From assembly GCF_000271405.2 (NCBI RefSeq), contig NC_018081.1, forward strand, positions 504,256 through 568,255: a stretch of 64,000 nt of DNA, written 5' to 3'. Both the position numbers and the translations under genes were made by a program. The notes below the pieces were generated by a model that was given only the letters and a program-made list of their open reading frames with translations, made no database searches and was not told the origin of the DNA. How positions within the stretch are numbered: position 1 is the first letter of the stretch; each line of letters begins with the position of its first letter. Shown in pieces: positions 42,370 to 51,642 of the stretch. The DNA comes from Enterococcus hirae ATCC 9790 (GTDB lineage Bacteria; Bacillota; Bacilli; Lactobacillales; Enterococcaceae).

Positions 42370-43950
42370 TCAATTTAGATATTTTTCGATCAAGTACGCT
42401 GGCGTACAGCTCCACGCATGGCAATAACTACTGATGATCGGGCTGCCATAAGGAGAAAAATCTGGTTCTTCTGGTTTAAAAGCTTCCCAAAAAGTGTCTG
42501 CTCCCAGCTGAATCATTTTGCCCCAATAGTTTTTCATTAACTGGATAGCTTCTTCTTGAAGTCCAGCTACAAATAACGCTTCGACTACATGATGATACAT
42601 ATAAGGTGTAGCAATCCCTGTGATCGGAAAATGATGAGCAATCATCGTCTCCAAAATTTCTCGATTCATTGGTTGATCAAAGACCTCTGCTAAAACCATC
42701 CAAACTTGACTCGCCACATTGATTTCTCCGGTTGTTTCAATAATAAACTGCTTTTGTTCTTCATCAAATAATTGTTGCTTCGCAAACGCAATCAGTTTCT
42801 CTGTTGTTTCTTGGTAATGACTCAGTTGTGGATCTTTCATTTGTTCTGCCAACTGGTTGAATCGTTTCATCGCATAGATCAACACTGCTTGCCCTGCTGT
42901 ACTCTTTTCAAACTCATTCGACCAGTCAATAAATACTGGCCACTCTTCTAACAAATTCAGGCGTCCCTCTTCATCGACACATGTCAGTGCTAGTTCCATC
43001 TGCTTTTTCGCTACTGGATATAAATCCTGCAAGACAACTGAATCTTTCGTCTGATGGTAAAAATCAGCTAAGATCACTGCAAAAAACAAACTATAGTCGA
43101 ATAAAAACGTATCATCTGGCGTCAATTGCGGGGCTGTGAAAACATTGGCTGGAATCTTCCCTTCACTGGTCGTCATCCCACCAAATAAATAAAGACAACG
43201 TTTCGTTAAAGCTAAATCACCGAAAGTCGCATAATTCGCTAACGCTTGTAAACGTAAATCACCAATCCATAATCGGCGATCTCGTTTGGGCCCATCTTCA
43301 AAGACTTCTTGCATGCAATCAAATAATGTTTTAACAGAAACTTGGTAGATGGAAGCAAGTTCTTCATCAGCGATCACAGGCTTTGGTAATTGGTCGAGTG
43401 ACACACAACTTTCTGCGATAAAAAGCGGATCAGAAAAACTAGCTTGCCACTTGGGTGAAGTATCTAACACCTTTAGCTCAATATAACGACAGCTATATCT
43501 TCTTGGTAATTCTAAACGTGCCGGTAAAACATCTAGATGGATAAATTCTTCTTGAATCCAAGACTTTGACAACCAACCATCATATGCACTAGAATCTGCC
43601 GCAAGTTCAGCGGGTACTTCTGCAAATTTCAGTTGTAAATATAAGGGCGCATCCATTGGCGAACCAACCGAGTCAATGGACAGACTAAAATGCCCAACAT
43701 AATGATCCCCTAAATCTAAGATAATCGCTTCATCCCTTTTTAAAGTATAATCAGCTAGTTGTGTGATTTCTTTGTCACTGTTAATTGCTGAATACCCATT
43801 CAAACCATGTGGGTCTTCAACGACTTCAGTGATTGCTACTGGTTCGATCTTCGTTTTCAGGAGATTTGGTACATGTTGTTGTGCTTTGGTTAACAGTGCC
43901 TCGTCCTTTTCCCAACGCACATCTTGATTGATTTGAAAAGTAAATGCCAT
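42370..43950 (-). CDS. GH78-like glycoside hydrolase, short form, 526 aa
   Basis: A beta-rich N-terminal region (EAIILDLGDHYVGHFSLSIDSVGSP) and an alpha/alpha barrel from about 215 with DGPKRDRRLWIGDLRLQALANY, the counterpart of the GH78 D.P.RDE..GW.GD segment, and AFKPEEPDFSPYGSPIISSYCHAWSCTPAYLI at the end. It stops right after the CHAW segment, so the C-terminal beta domain of its neighbour (48044-50035) is absent. Probable intracellular rhamnosidase-like enzyme (no signal peptide); the Glu/Asp of the key motif differs from classical GH78, so the sugar is uncertain. Confidence 0.7.
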   Translation of the reverse strand: MAFTFQINQDVRWEKDEALLTKAQQHVPNLLKTKIEPVAITEVVEDPHGLNGYSAINSDKEITQLADYTLKRDEAIILDLGDHYVGHFSLSIDSVGSPMDAPLYLQLKFAEVPAELAADSSAYDGWLSKSWIQEEFIHLDVLPARLELPRRYSCRYIELKVLDTSPKWQASFSDPLFIAESCVSLDQLPKPVIADEELASIYQVSVKTLFDCMQEVFEDGPKRDRRLWIGDLRLQALANYATFGDLALTKRCLYLFGGMTTSEGKIPANVFTAPQLTPDDTFLFDYSLFFAVILADFYHQTKDSVVLQDLYPVAKKQMELALTCVDEEGRLNLLEEWPVFIDWSNEFEKSTAGQAVLIYAMKRFNQLAEQMKDPQLSHYQETTEKLIAFAKQQLFDEEQKQFIIETTGEINVASQVWMVLAEVFDQPMNREILETMIAHHFPITGIATPYMYHHVVEALFVAGLQEEAIQLMKNYWGKMIQLGADTFWEAFKPEEPDFSPYGSPIISSYCHAWSCTPAYLIEKYLN

Positions 43951-43968
43951 TTTGCTTTCTCCTCTTCT

Positions 43969-45300
43969 TTACTTGGTGAACGATGCAGTCATTTTTCCTT
44001 CAGCCAACTCTTTATCCACCGGATCAATCACTGGGTATTTTTTCTGTAGACGCATCATGATTACTCCAGCAATTGTTGCTACTAAAACGATTCCCGCAAA
44101 GCCAAACATAGACGTCTGGATACGATCAGGAGCAACTAAGTAAGGGGTAACAAAAGCAAATAATCCACAACACATTCTTGAAAAACCATTGATGAACCCT
44201 TGAAGTGAAGCTCGTGTTTCTGCTGGGAAAGATTCTTGTGTCCACACTTTGTAGATTGCTTCTCCGGCTAGTGGATTCCCAAAATTATAAAAAGCAATTG
44301 TGATCGCTAATGCAATAAATCCTGCACCACCACCGATCAATGCCATACCTAACATTGCGCCAAATTGAACGACTGCCCCAATAAAGAAAGCTTTGTTTCT
44401 AAATTTACCACCTGCAACAGAGGCAAATGCAATCGTTGTTGCTAAAGAAATCACATTCAACCCGATCCCTAATCCTGTAGCTTGTGCTTGACTAGCTCCG
44501 GCATTTGTCAAAGCATAGGTTTGAAATTGTCCCCAAGTATTCGCTAAGAGGTTCCAACACACATAAAAAATCAAGATAGCGGCGAAAAAGCCAAGGTATT
44601 TTTGTTTGTTTTCCCCAAATAGTACTGTCTTGAAAGAAACTTCTTTCGAGTCGCTTGTCACTTTGGTCATTGCTTGTCGAGCAGCTCCGGCTTCATGAAA
44701 TTGTCTAAACTTAGGTGAAAGTGTCCGCCATAACCAAGTGATCACTGCAAACGTAAATAAGATGGCAAAAACAATTCTTGCTCCTAACACACCTTCGATT
44801 CCCGATAAAAGAAACGAACAGATGTAAGAAATGAATATCCCCACCTGCCAAAAAATCTGTGTGGAAGAAATCAAACGAGCAGAAGTATGCTCATCAGGTG
44901 CATCATGAGAAACAACGGTCAAACTTAATGGTAAGTCTGCTCCAGATGCTACGCCCATGATAATCACGCCTAATAAGAGCATTGGGAAACTTGTGGCTAG
45001 AATACAGACCGCAGCTCCGATCGCGTAAAACAAATTGATCCAGTTAAATGAACGGATCAAGCCAAATGCTTTTGATATCTGTCCGGTAAACAGCGATCCG
45101 AAAGCGATTGCAAAAGTTAGCCCGCCAGAAACGATCCCGACTTGTCCAGTTGTCAGCTCTAGTCCCTTTTGCCAAACGGGAATCGTCGCTGAGAGTCCAA
45201 CAATACAGCCAGATCCAAGCATGGAGCCAATTCCAGCAGCGACAGCTAGAGGCGAATACTCTTTGACCGTGGTAGTAGTTGATGCCTGTTGTTTCTTCAT
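43969..45300 (-). CDS. MFS transporter, glycoside locus
   Basis: 443 residues from ATG 45300 (AAGGAG upstream). Twelve hydrophobic segments; SGADLPLSLTVVSHDAPDEHTSARLISS and LWRTLSPKFRQFHEAGAARQ in the central loop. GSLFTGQISKAFGLIRSF matches the loop 2-3 motif of sugar/organic-acid MFS members. Lies 18 bases upstream of the short GH78 gene, so it probably imports that enzyme's substrate. Confidence 0.85.
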   Translation of the reverse strand: MKKQQASTTTTVKEYSPLAVAAGIGSMLGSGCIVGLSATIPVWQKGLELTTGQVGIVSGGLTFAIAFGSLFTGQISKAFGLIRSFNWINLFYAIGAAVCILATSFPMLLLGVIIMGVASGADLPLSLTVVSHDAPDEHTSARLISSTQIFWQVGIFISYICSFLLSGIEGVLGARIVFAILFTFAVITWLWRTLSPKFRQFHEAGAARQAMTKVTSDSKEVSFKTVLFGENKQKYLGFFAAILIFYVCWNLLANTWGQFQTYALTNAGASQAQATGLGIGLNVISLATTIAFASVAGGKFRNKAFFIGAVVQFGAMLGMALIGGGAGFIALAITIAFYNFGNPLAGEAIYKVWTQESFPAETRASLQGFINGFSRMCCGLFAFVTPYLVAPDRIQTSMFGFAGIVLVATIAGVIMMRLQKKYPVIDPVDKELAEGKMTASFTK

Positions 45301-45602
45301 AAAAAACACTCCTTAAAATAAGTTTTATAAGTTCGAACAGTTAGAATTGTAAACGTATGAATTACTCAGGACTATAGCAAAAAAAGTGTTCTTTTTATCC
45401 AAATCACATTCGTATGCTTCAGCGAATCAAACAAGCGATTCTTTTTCGAACATTCAGGAAACGAAAAGAAGGTTCACACTTATCCAATACATTTGGAATA
45501 CGCTTTCGTTAATCTTCGCTTTTCATTGCCAGTTCATGATTGGTCAAATCTTTTTTACAGATCACCTGAGAAAAAGGACTCGTTGCATCACAACTGCCTA
45601 TT
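45301..45602. other. intergenic region upstream of the MFS-GH78 pair
   Basis: Leftward extended -10 TGCTATAGT (45379-45371) and a GTTCGAAC palindrome near 45332. Plus-strand reading frames here lack ribosome binding sites and I discount them. Confidence 0.45.
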
Positions 45603-46574
45603 CTATTTTTTTAACAGACTATCTTTGAGTTCTTTAGGTGTCAGTTCTGTGTATTTTCCGACTAATTTGTACAAAGAAGCAAGAGTTTCAAAACCAAGTT
45701 CATACGAGATTTCTTCAAAAGTTTTATTCGTTTCTCTCATCAACTCGATCATCGTTTTATACCGCAAAGAATTGATCAATTCTTGGAAAGAACTCCCTGT
45801 TTCTTTTTTCAATTTATTACTTAAATAATTTGCATTATAACCAAAATGTTTCGCTAGATTTTTCAGTGTCAGTTTTCGAAAATGAAGATCGATATATCGT
45901 AAAATCTCTAATAATTCCTGATTCTCACGTTGCGTAACATATTCTTCTAAATCACGGGTAAGTTCGATCAATAGTAAAGACAATCTCAGATTCAGTGCCC
46001 GCATATAATAGTCTTGTTTGTTGTAATATTCCAAAATCATTTTGTGCAATAACCCTTGCACTTCTAAGTTATCACCACAATGAAAATGGATAAATTCATC
46101 ATGTTTTCCTTTTTCCTGCGAAGCATTTAATAGAAATTCATTGACCAATCCACGTGACTTCACCATATTGATCACGATGTCAGTCGTAATCGATTCCCCT
46201 TTCAATAAAATATTGATCAAAAGGTCTTCCTCTTCTAAAGGATCGATACGCTGAACGATTTCTTTGTCTAATAACAGCAATTCACCTTCTTTCAAGTGAA
46301 TTTTCTTATCGTTGACATATTGGACACATGAACCAGACAACATATAGTTAAATTCAACAAATCCATGCGTATGTGCAGGCATTTCAGCGTAACGATGATG
46401 TTTATTGATAAAGATATTACCCTCTTTGAAAAATTGGTTTTTGGGCATTTTAGGTACTGCGACTGTCTCATAGGGCAACTGTTGGTCATTGATATTTTGA
46501 CCATCAATTTGTTGTCGACATTCAATTTCGTTATTTTCCATCAAAAATATTTTTAGTTGCTCAAAGGTAAACAC
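45603..46574 (-). CDS. AraC-family regulator with cupin N-domain
   Basis: 323 residues from GTG 46574, 6 bases after GGGGAGG; the ATG at 46580 is too close to that site. Cupin segment HAEMPAHTHGFVEFNYMLSGSCVQYVND...LKEGELLLLDKEIVQRID, and a C-terminal double HTH (LTLKNLAKHFGYNANYLSNKLKKETGSSFQELINSLRYKTMIELMRETNKTFEEISYELGFETLASLYKLVGKYTELTPKEL). Paralogue of the frameshifted regulator at 50499. Likely activates the adjacent hydrolase/transporter genes. Confidence 0.88.
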   Translation of the reverse strand: MFTFEQLKIFLMENNEIECRQQIDGQNINDQQLPYETVAVPKMPKNQFFKEGNIFINKHHRYAEMPAHTHGFVEFNYMLSGSCVQYVNDKKIHLKEGELLLLDKEIVQRIDPLEEEDLLINILLKGESITTDIVINMVKSRGLVNEFLLNASQEKGKHDEFIHFHCGDNLEVQGLLHKMILEYYNKQDYYMRALNLRLSLLLIELTRDLEEYVTQRENQELLEILRYIDLHFRKLTLKNLAKHFGYNANYLSNKLKKETGSSFQELINSLRYKTMIELMRETNKTFEEISYELGFETLASLYKLVGKYTELTPKELKDSLLKK

Positions 46575-46685
46575 TGGCATCCTCCCCTTTTTCTTCATTT
46601 TCAGTTAGCTTTTCGTCAATAGCAACCAGATCTTTTAGGTAATTAGGTAACTATCTTTCAGTCTAACGAACGAAAAAGCAGCAAA

Positions 46686-48026
46686 TCAACCAATGGAAGG
46701 TTTTTCCTTAGTCGTAACAAATAAATAGTTCGCTGGATAACCGATTTGGAAAACACCGAGCGTGATTAGATAAAAAACAAGTGGTACTACAAAAGTAGAG
46801 AAAATAATGCCAAATGATGCGCTAGATAATTGCGCCTGATTCGCTACATAGCCTGTATAGCTCAAAACAAATCCTGGGATAGCTCCACCAATCGCCATCG
46901 CAAATTTCATGATAAAAGAATTCAATGAAGCGATCAGCGCTGCTGTTTCAATTCCCAACTCGTGTTTTATTTGATCCACGTTATCAGCAGATAAACTATA
47001 CTGCAAAGTATTGGTTAGCCCTAAGCCAACTTGGACAGCAAGATAAGCCCCTAAGAAAATCATTTTCGATTGATGCACGCCGATCATCACGATCATCGCT
47101 AAACAGAGTAAAGATAATGCGCCAACATATACTTTTTTCTTCCCCCATCGCTTAGATAAACTAGGGACCAACACACCTGCTCCTAAAGCACCAAACAGTC
47201 CTAAAAAACTAGCGAAACTTAGCAATTTTGTGTCATTCAAAATATAGTTCAAATAATACAAAAGCGATCCACTAAAGATATTGCTTGCGGCGGTAATAAA
47301 AAGCATACTGATAAATAGGGTCATCACTGGACGAATTTTTAAGATAGCAAGCGCTTCTTTATAAGAATAGCCGCGCTCTTGCGATAATTCAGCGGGCTCT
47401 TCATTCCCTCTTTCTTTTAGTGCTAATGTACCAAAAATCGTGAAGAACAAGACGACTAGTACCGTTCCGACAATCAACAAGGTATACCCAGAAAGCCCAT
47501 TATTGTAAGCGGAAAGGATCAACGGTGCCAAAATATTCAAACAAGTAGGTCCTACTGTATACGACACACCTTTTATGGACGACAAGATGTTTCGATCGGC
47601 TTCTTGATCGGTTAATACGGGGATCAAACTATTTAATGGGATATCCATTAAATCAAAAGTGATACCTAACAAAATATAAGAAATATAGATAACGACGATT
47701 TTTTGACTAGTAAAAAGTAACGGTGCAAACCAAACGAGTAAATAGTTGATACAACAAATCACTGTTCCCAGCACCAAAATCGGGCGATATTTGCCAAAGC
47801 GTGTCACTGGGAAACGATCGATCAAAAAACCTAATAAAGGATCACTGAAACCATCAAGTAGTCTGGAGACCAGAAAAAGCGTACTAACTACAGCAGGATT
47901 AATGCCAATTACATCGGTATAAAAAATCAAAAGGTACGTATTCAACAACGTCATCACTGGGATATTTCCGAGATTTGTTAAAGCAAAACCAATTTTTTCC
48001 TTTACACTGATTCGTGTTTGTTGCAT
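46686..48026 (-). CDS. GPH-type sugar:cation symporter (MFS superfamily)
   Basis: 446 residues from ATG 48026 (AGGAGAGG upstream). KIGFALTNLGNIPVMTLLNTYLLIFYTDVIGINP, then RLLDGFSDPLLGFLIDRFPVTRFGKYRPILVLG, is the glycoside-pentoside-hexuronide family signature D.FSDP..G...DR...R.GK.R. Twelve helices. Follows the long GH78-like gene, suggesting uptake of an oligosaccharide or glycoside. Confidence 0.88.
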   Translation of the reverse strand: MQQTRISVKEKIGFALTNLGNIPVMTLLNTYLLIFYTDVIGINPAVVSTLFLVSRLLDGFSDPLLGFLIDRFPVTRFGKYRPILVLGTVICCINYLLVWFAPLLFTSQKIVVIYISYILLGITFDLMDIPLNSLIPVLTDQEADRNILSSIKGVSYTVGPTCLNILAPLILSAYNNGLSGYTLLIVGTVLVVLFFTIFGTLALKERGNEEPAELSQERGYSYKEALAILKIRPVMTLFISMLFITAASNIFSGSLLYYLNYILNDTKLLSFASFLGLFGALGAGVLVPSLSKRWGKKKVYVGALSLLCLAMIVMIGVHQSKMIFLGAYLAVQVGLGLTNTLQYSLSADNVDQIKHELGIETAALIASLNSFIMKFAMAIGGAIPGFVLSYTGYVANQAQLSSASFGIIFSTFVVPLVFYLITLGVFQIGYPANYLFVTTKEKPSIG

Positions 48027-48043
48027 TCCAATCCTCTCCTTTT

Positions 48044-50035
48044 TCAAATCAGTTGTTTGCTCTTAGTTGTTTCAAGGGAGATATCATAATTTTTTCCTGG
48101 CTCTAAATGAACCACTTGCTGGTTGATACGGAGAATCCCTCCTTCTCGTGTCGTTGAGATGTGTAGCTGTTCTTGTTCTTTATTGATTGTGACAAGTCCA
48201 TTTTTGATTGGTATTTGCATGTTTAGACTTTCAAAAGCAGCTAGATTAGGTTCAACAACGAAAGTTTGATATCCTGGTGAAAGTGGTCGGACACCTGCGA
48301 AATATCTGCCTAATAGATAGATCGGGCTTGCTCCCCAAGCATGGCATAAGCTTTTGCCAAAAGGATCCCCATACATTTCATACACTTGTTCGCCCGTTTC
48401 CTCAGGGATATATTCTTCCCAGAATGTCACTGCCCCTCTTTCAACCATTCTGCCCCAGTAATCACAGATGATTTGATACACTTGGTCTGTTTGACCCATT
48501 TTACATAGAGCATCTTGCTCGAAAAATTTGAAATAAGGTGTCGTGATCTGGGTAATTTCAGGGTTTAACAATACATGGGTTAAAATCTGTTCTTTCTTTT
48601 CTTGTTCTACTAAATCGAATAAAATGGCAAAGATATTGGCATGACGAGTTACGTGGCGCTTTTTCGATTCATAGGAATCAATAAATGCCTGCTTTTCTTC
48701 GTCCCAGAAATAGCTCATGACGTTTTCTTTTAGTTGTTGATACTTCTGTTCATAGTCATCTACTTCACCCAAAACAGCTCCACAAGTCATCATCGTTTGG
48801 TAAGCTTTAAGCAATAGAATTTGTTCTGCTGCCAAGGTTCCTTCTCGATCCATCTCCGTCCAGTCAATAAACAACCAATCTTTTTCTCGCCCATAAATAA
48901 AGCCAAGTTCATTCGTTTGTGCTTGGAGATAGTCCATCATCGTCTTCATCTTAGGATAGATTTGTTTCAAGAAAACCGTGTCACCCGTCATTAGATAGTG
49001 ATTCTCAACAGCGATGATCCATAAAATCGAGTAGTCAACGATCGTATTCATATGTTGCTTGATTTCATTTTGCCCACGAAGCGCTAACATCGTTCGGGTA
49101 TTGATTTCTTCATCGAAAAAGAGATATTGGTTGATAAAATAGCTTTGGTAAGCATCGCCTGACCAGATCCACCGATCTCGCTTGATCCCATCGATAAAGA
49201 ACAATCCACTACATAGGGTAAATGTTTCCACAGAAACTTCCCAAATCTTGTTTAAAAGGACATTGTCTGAAGAAAAAGCAGCATGATTGGTTAAAGGAAG
49301 GGATTCATGGATCGCCTCGATCTCAATTTCTTCCTTCGCAACATCTGGAACAAACAAATACCGAAAAGCACGCTTTCTTGGGATTGTTTCAACAGTAGCT
49401 GCTTTTTCTTTGTAATAGCACATCTCCACATCCAATGCTTCTGATGCAGATTCACCATAGCAAATCATGATCGGTTGCCCATGTGTCATTTTTTTGATCG
49501 CCAGTGTTCCGTAAACCGCACGACCATAATCAATCAATACCCCCTCATTCTGTTCGTTGATTGAAACAGGTGTAACCACTTTTTTTTCAAAATAGACATG
49601 ATTTGGATCGTTTGCTTTATCCAAATAAAGTGAGCTCCAACCAGCTGGTAGTTCTTCAATAAAGTTACTTGCTCGCCAACCTACATCACTCTTGATAACC
49701 TCTCCTTCGACAAAGACAGCGGGTAATCCAGTTGCGTTGCCTACAAAAATCCTGATTTTATTCTTTCCAGGCTGACAATTGATTGTTTCTTTAAGTGGAT
49801 ACTTTTTCCCATTCACTTCCACATAGCCAATCCCTGTTGCATAAACAATAAAAGAAGTTGGTTCTGTCAGTTCGTAGTAACGTTTGAATTTCACATTTTT
49901 ATGACAATCATCAACGTTCCAATAAGCAGGCCAGTCATAGCCTCTTTCTTCTCTTGAAAAATTTTGTAATAATCCTTGTCTGATTTCAAAATCTCCTGGG
50001 TACCATAACCATCTTGTTTGTTTTTCACTATTCAT
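48044..50035 (-). CDS. GH78-like alpha-L-rhamnosidase family enzyme, 663 aa
   Basis: From ATG 50035 behind AGGAGTGTGG; the 5' extension to 50170 has no site. N-terminal beta domains (FKRYYELTEPTSFIVYATGIGYVEVNGKKYPLKETINCQPGKNKIRIFVGN), barrel from about 250 with FIDGIKRDRWIWSGDAYQSYF and KDWLFIDWTEMDREGTLAAEQIL, SLCHAWGASPIYLLGRYFAG, and a C-terminal beta domain (GVRPLSPGYQTFVVEPN). No signal peptide. Intracellular glycoside hydrolase; rhamnose specificity is by family only. Confidence 0.8.
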   Translation of the reverse strand: MNSEKQTRWLWYPGDFEIRQGLLQNFSREERGYDWPAYWNVDDCHKNVKFKRYYELTEPTSFIVYATGIGYVEVNGKKYPLKETINCQPGKNKIRIFVGNATGLPAVFVEGEVIKSDVGWRASNFIEELPAGWSSLYLDKANDPNHVYFEKKVVTPVSINEQNEGVLIDYGRAVYGTLAIKKMTHGQPIMICYGESASEALDVEMCYYKEKAATVETIPRKRAFRYLFVPDVAKEEIEIEAIHESLPLTNHAAFSSDNVLLNKIWEVSVETFTLCSGLFFIDGIKRDRWIWSGDAYQSYFINQYLFFDEEINTRTMLALRGQNEIKQHMNTIVDYSILWIIAVENHYLMTGDTVFLKQIYPKMKTMMDYLQAQTNELGFIYGREKDWLFIDWTEMDREGTLAAEQILLLKAYQTMMTCGAVLGEVDDYEQKYQQLKENVMSYFWDEEKQAFIDSYESKKRHVTRHANIFAILFDLVEQEKKEQILTHVLLNPEITQITTPYFKFFEQDALCKMGQTDQVYQIICDYWGRMVERGAVTFWEEYIPEETGEQVYEMYGDPFGKSLCHAWGASPIYLLGRYFAGVRPLSPGYQTFVVEPNLAAFESLNMQIPIKNGLVTINKEQEQLHISTTREGGILRINQQVVHLEPGKNYDISLETTKSKQLI

Positions 50036-50498
50036 CTTCCACACTCCTTGGTTTTGGATCGTAGCAATGGTAATCATGCACGATTCTTTTTTCTCATTGT
50101 CAATAACTGATAGTCTAAGCCTTTTGAACACATTGATTAATAACAAATGAAACAGCCCCGTACGTCTCACCCAAACTAGCGAAAGTTAAGCCAAATGAAC
50201 ACATTTGTTTAGTCATTTTGATAGCTCACTCTTCTTCAAAAATAAGTTAGAAATTTCCGTTTTGTACTTTCCATCACTTAAAAAAAACAGGAACGGCCGT
50301 TATCAATCAATAGTTAAATAGATTTAAGTTCTCCTTCCTAAACACTTATGCTTTTTCTCCCTCTACATATTAACCGCTTTCATATTCAGGGAACAATTTC
50401 CAAAATCCAGAATGTTTATATCAAATCTACAGGTTTTTTGGTTAAGAAGTTGTGTTACATTAATAGCAAGGTAAGATGATCATTAAGAGGTGAAGTTC
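50036..50498. other. divergent region between GH78-like gene and AraC pseudogene
   Basis: 463 bases. Leftward TGAAAGCGGTTAAT (50382-50369) matches 12 of 14 positions of the cre consensus, so catabolite control is plausible. A weak rightward promoter is TTGTGT (50450), 16 bp, TAAGAT. No gene is seen. Confidence 0.4.
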
Positions 50499-51463
50499 AT
50501 GGAGAAATGGATCTCAGAGTTATTCAAAGAAACGGAAATCGAAAAATTGCAAAAAAAATCAGGTAAAAATATTAATACGATGAACCTCAACTATCATCGT
50601 TCGATCGTTCCAGAAATTCCTAAAAGTAAGTTCTTTGAGTTTGGATCAATCGCAATTAACAAACATCCAAGATTTTCTTACACACCCGCGCATACCCATC
50701 ATTTTATTGAGTTGAATTTTTTATTCAATGGGCAGTGCACCCAGCGTTTGAACGGTGACGTTTTTCATTTAGAAAAAGGACAGTTACTTCTGTTAGATAG
50801 TAAGGTTATCCAACAAATCGATTATGTAGGAGCAGAGGATATCTTGATCAATTTCCTCCTTGATATTCCAGCTATTCAAAATATTCTATTGCCTAATCTA
50901 CCAAAATCCAATAATCTAATCACAGATTTTTTCTTTCAAGCAACCCGTTCGCCTACTGAACATACTAGTTATATCCTACTAGACTTATCAATGAGTCCCT
51001 TAGCGTATCAGCTAATTAAAAGTCTGATGATGACCACTTATCAAAAAGAGTCTGTGCATAAGCAACTTTTGCTGAATTTATTATTTTCTTCACTGATGGT
51101 AGAAAGCGCGCAAGCACCAGTGATTATCACGAATAAAAAACGATTCGTAATGAGCCGCTGATTCAAATCTTAGATTATATCAATGATCACTATGCAGAAA
51201 TCACCTTACAGCAATTAGGAGAAACTTTTGGCTATAACAAAAAATATTTAAGCAACTTGTTAAAAAATAAAACCGGTAGTAGTTTCCAAGAGTTGATCGA
51301 TCAAAAACGCTTATCTGAAGCAAAGCGACTCATGCTAGAAACAAACGATAGTTTAAGTACGATTGCCTTAAAAATCGGCTATAAAAGTGTCCCTTCGATT
51401 TTCAAACTTTTCCAAAAAGAAACCGGAAAAACACCTGATTATTTCCGAAAAAAACGGATGTAA
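50499..51463 (+). pseudogene. AraC-family regulator, single-base frameshift
   Basis: From ATG 50499 (AAGAGGTG upstream) the cupin half (HPRFSYTPAHTHHFIELNFLFNGQCTQRLNGDVFHLEKGQLLLLDSKVIQQID) reads normally to about codon 213, then shifts and stops at TGA 51158. The other frame continues TIRNEPLIQILDYINDHYAEITLQQLGETFGYNKKYLSNLLKNKTGSSFQELIDQ and the second HTH to 51463. One A missing from the run at 51135-51140 (six, expected seven) explains it. Close paralogue of the intact regulator at 45603. Confidence 0.85.
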
Positions 51464-51551
51464 AAAGAGTAGTTGAAACATGAATGGTACAACTCTCTAA
51501 TTCCAACTGTAAAACAGTGACGAAAAGTTATTAACAAAAAAAATAACAAAA

Positions 51552-51584
51552 ACCGCCTGAAACAATTGATATGTTTCAGGCGGT
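51552..51584. terminator. terminator between AraC pseudogene and flavoprotein gene
   Basis: ACCGCCTGAAAC / GTTTCAGGCGGT, 12-bp perfect arms, 9-base loop; leftward side has a T5 and further T-rich run, so it mainly ends the flavoprotein transcript. Confidence 0.85.
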
Positions 51585-51642
51585 CCATTTATATTTTACG
51601 TAAAATACCACGTTTCTAACGAATGTCTCTAATTGTTTGATT

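Noticed and set aside
45386..45828. Rightward ORFs over the AraC gene end
   Set aside because: Antisense shadows of the leftward regulator without ribosome binding sites.
50036..50170. Upstream extension of the long GH78-like gene
   Set aside because: No ribosome binding site and a composition unlike protein; ATG 50035 has a good AGGAG.
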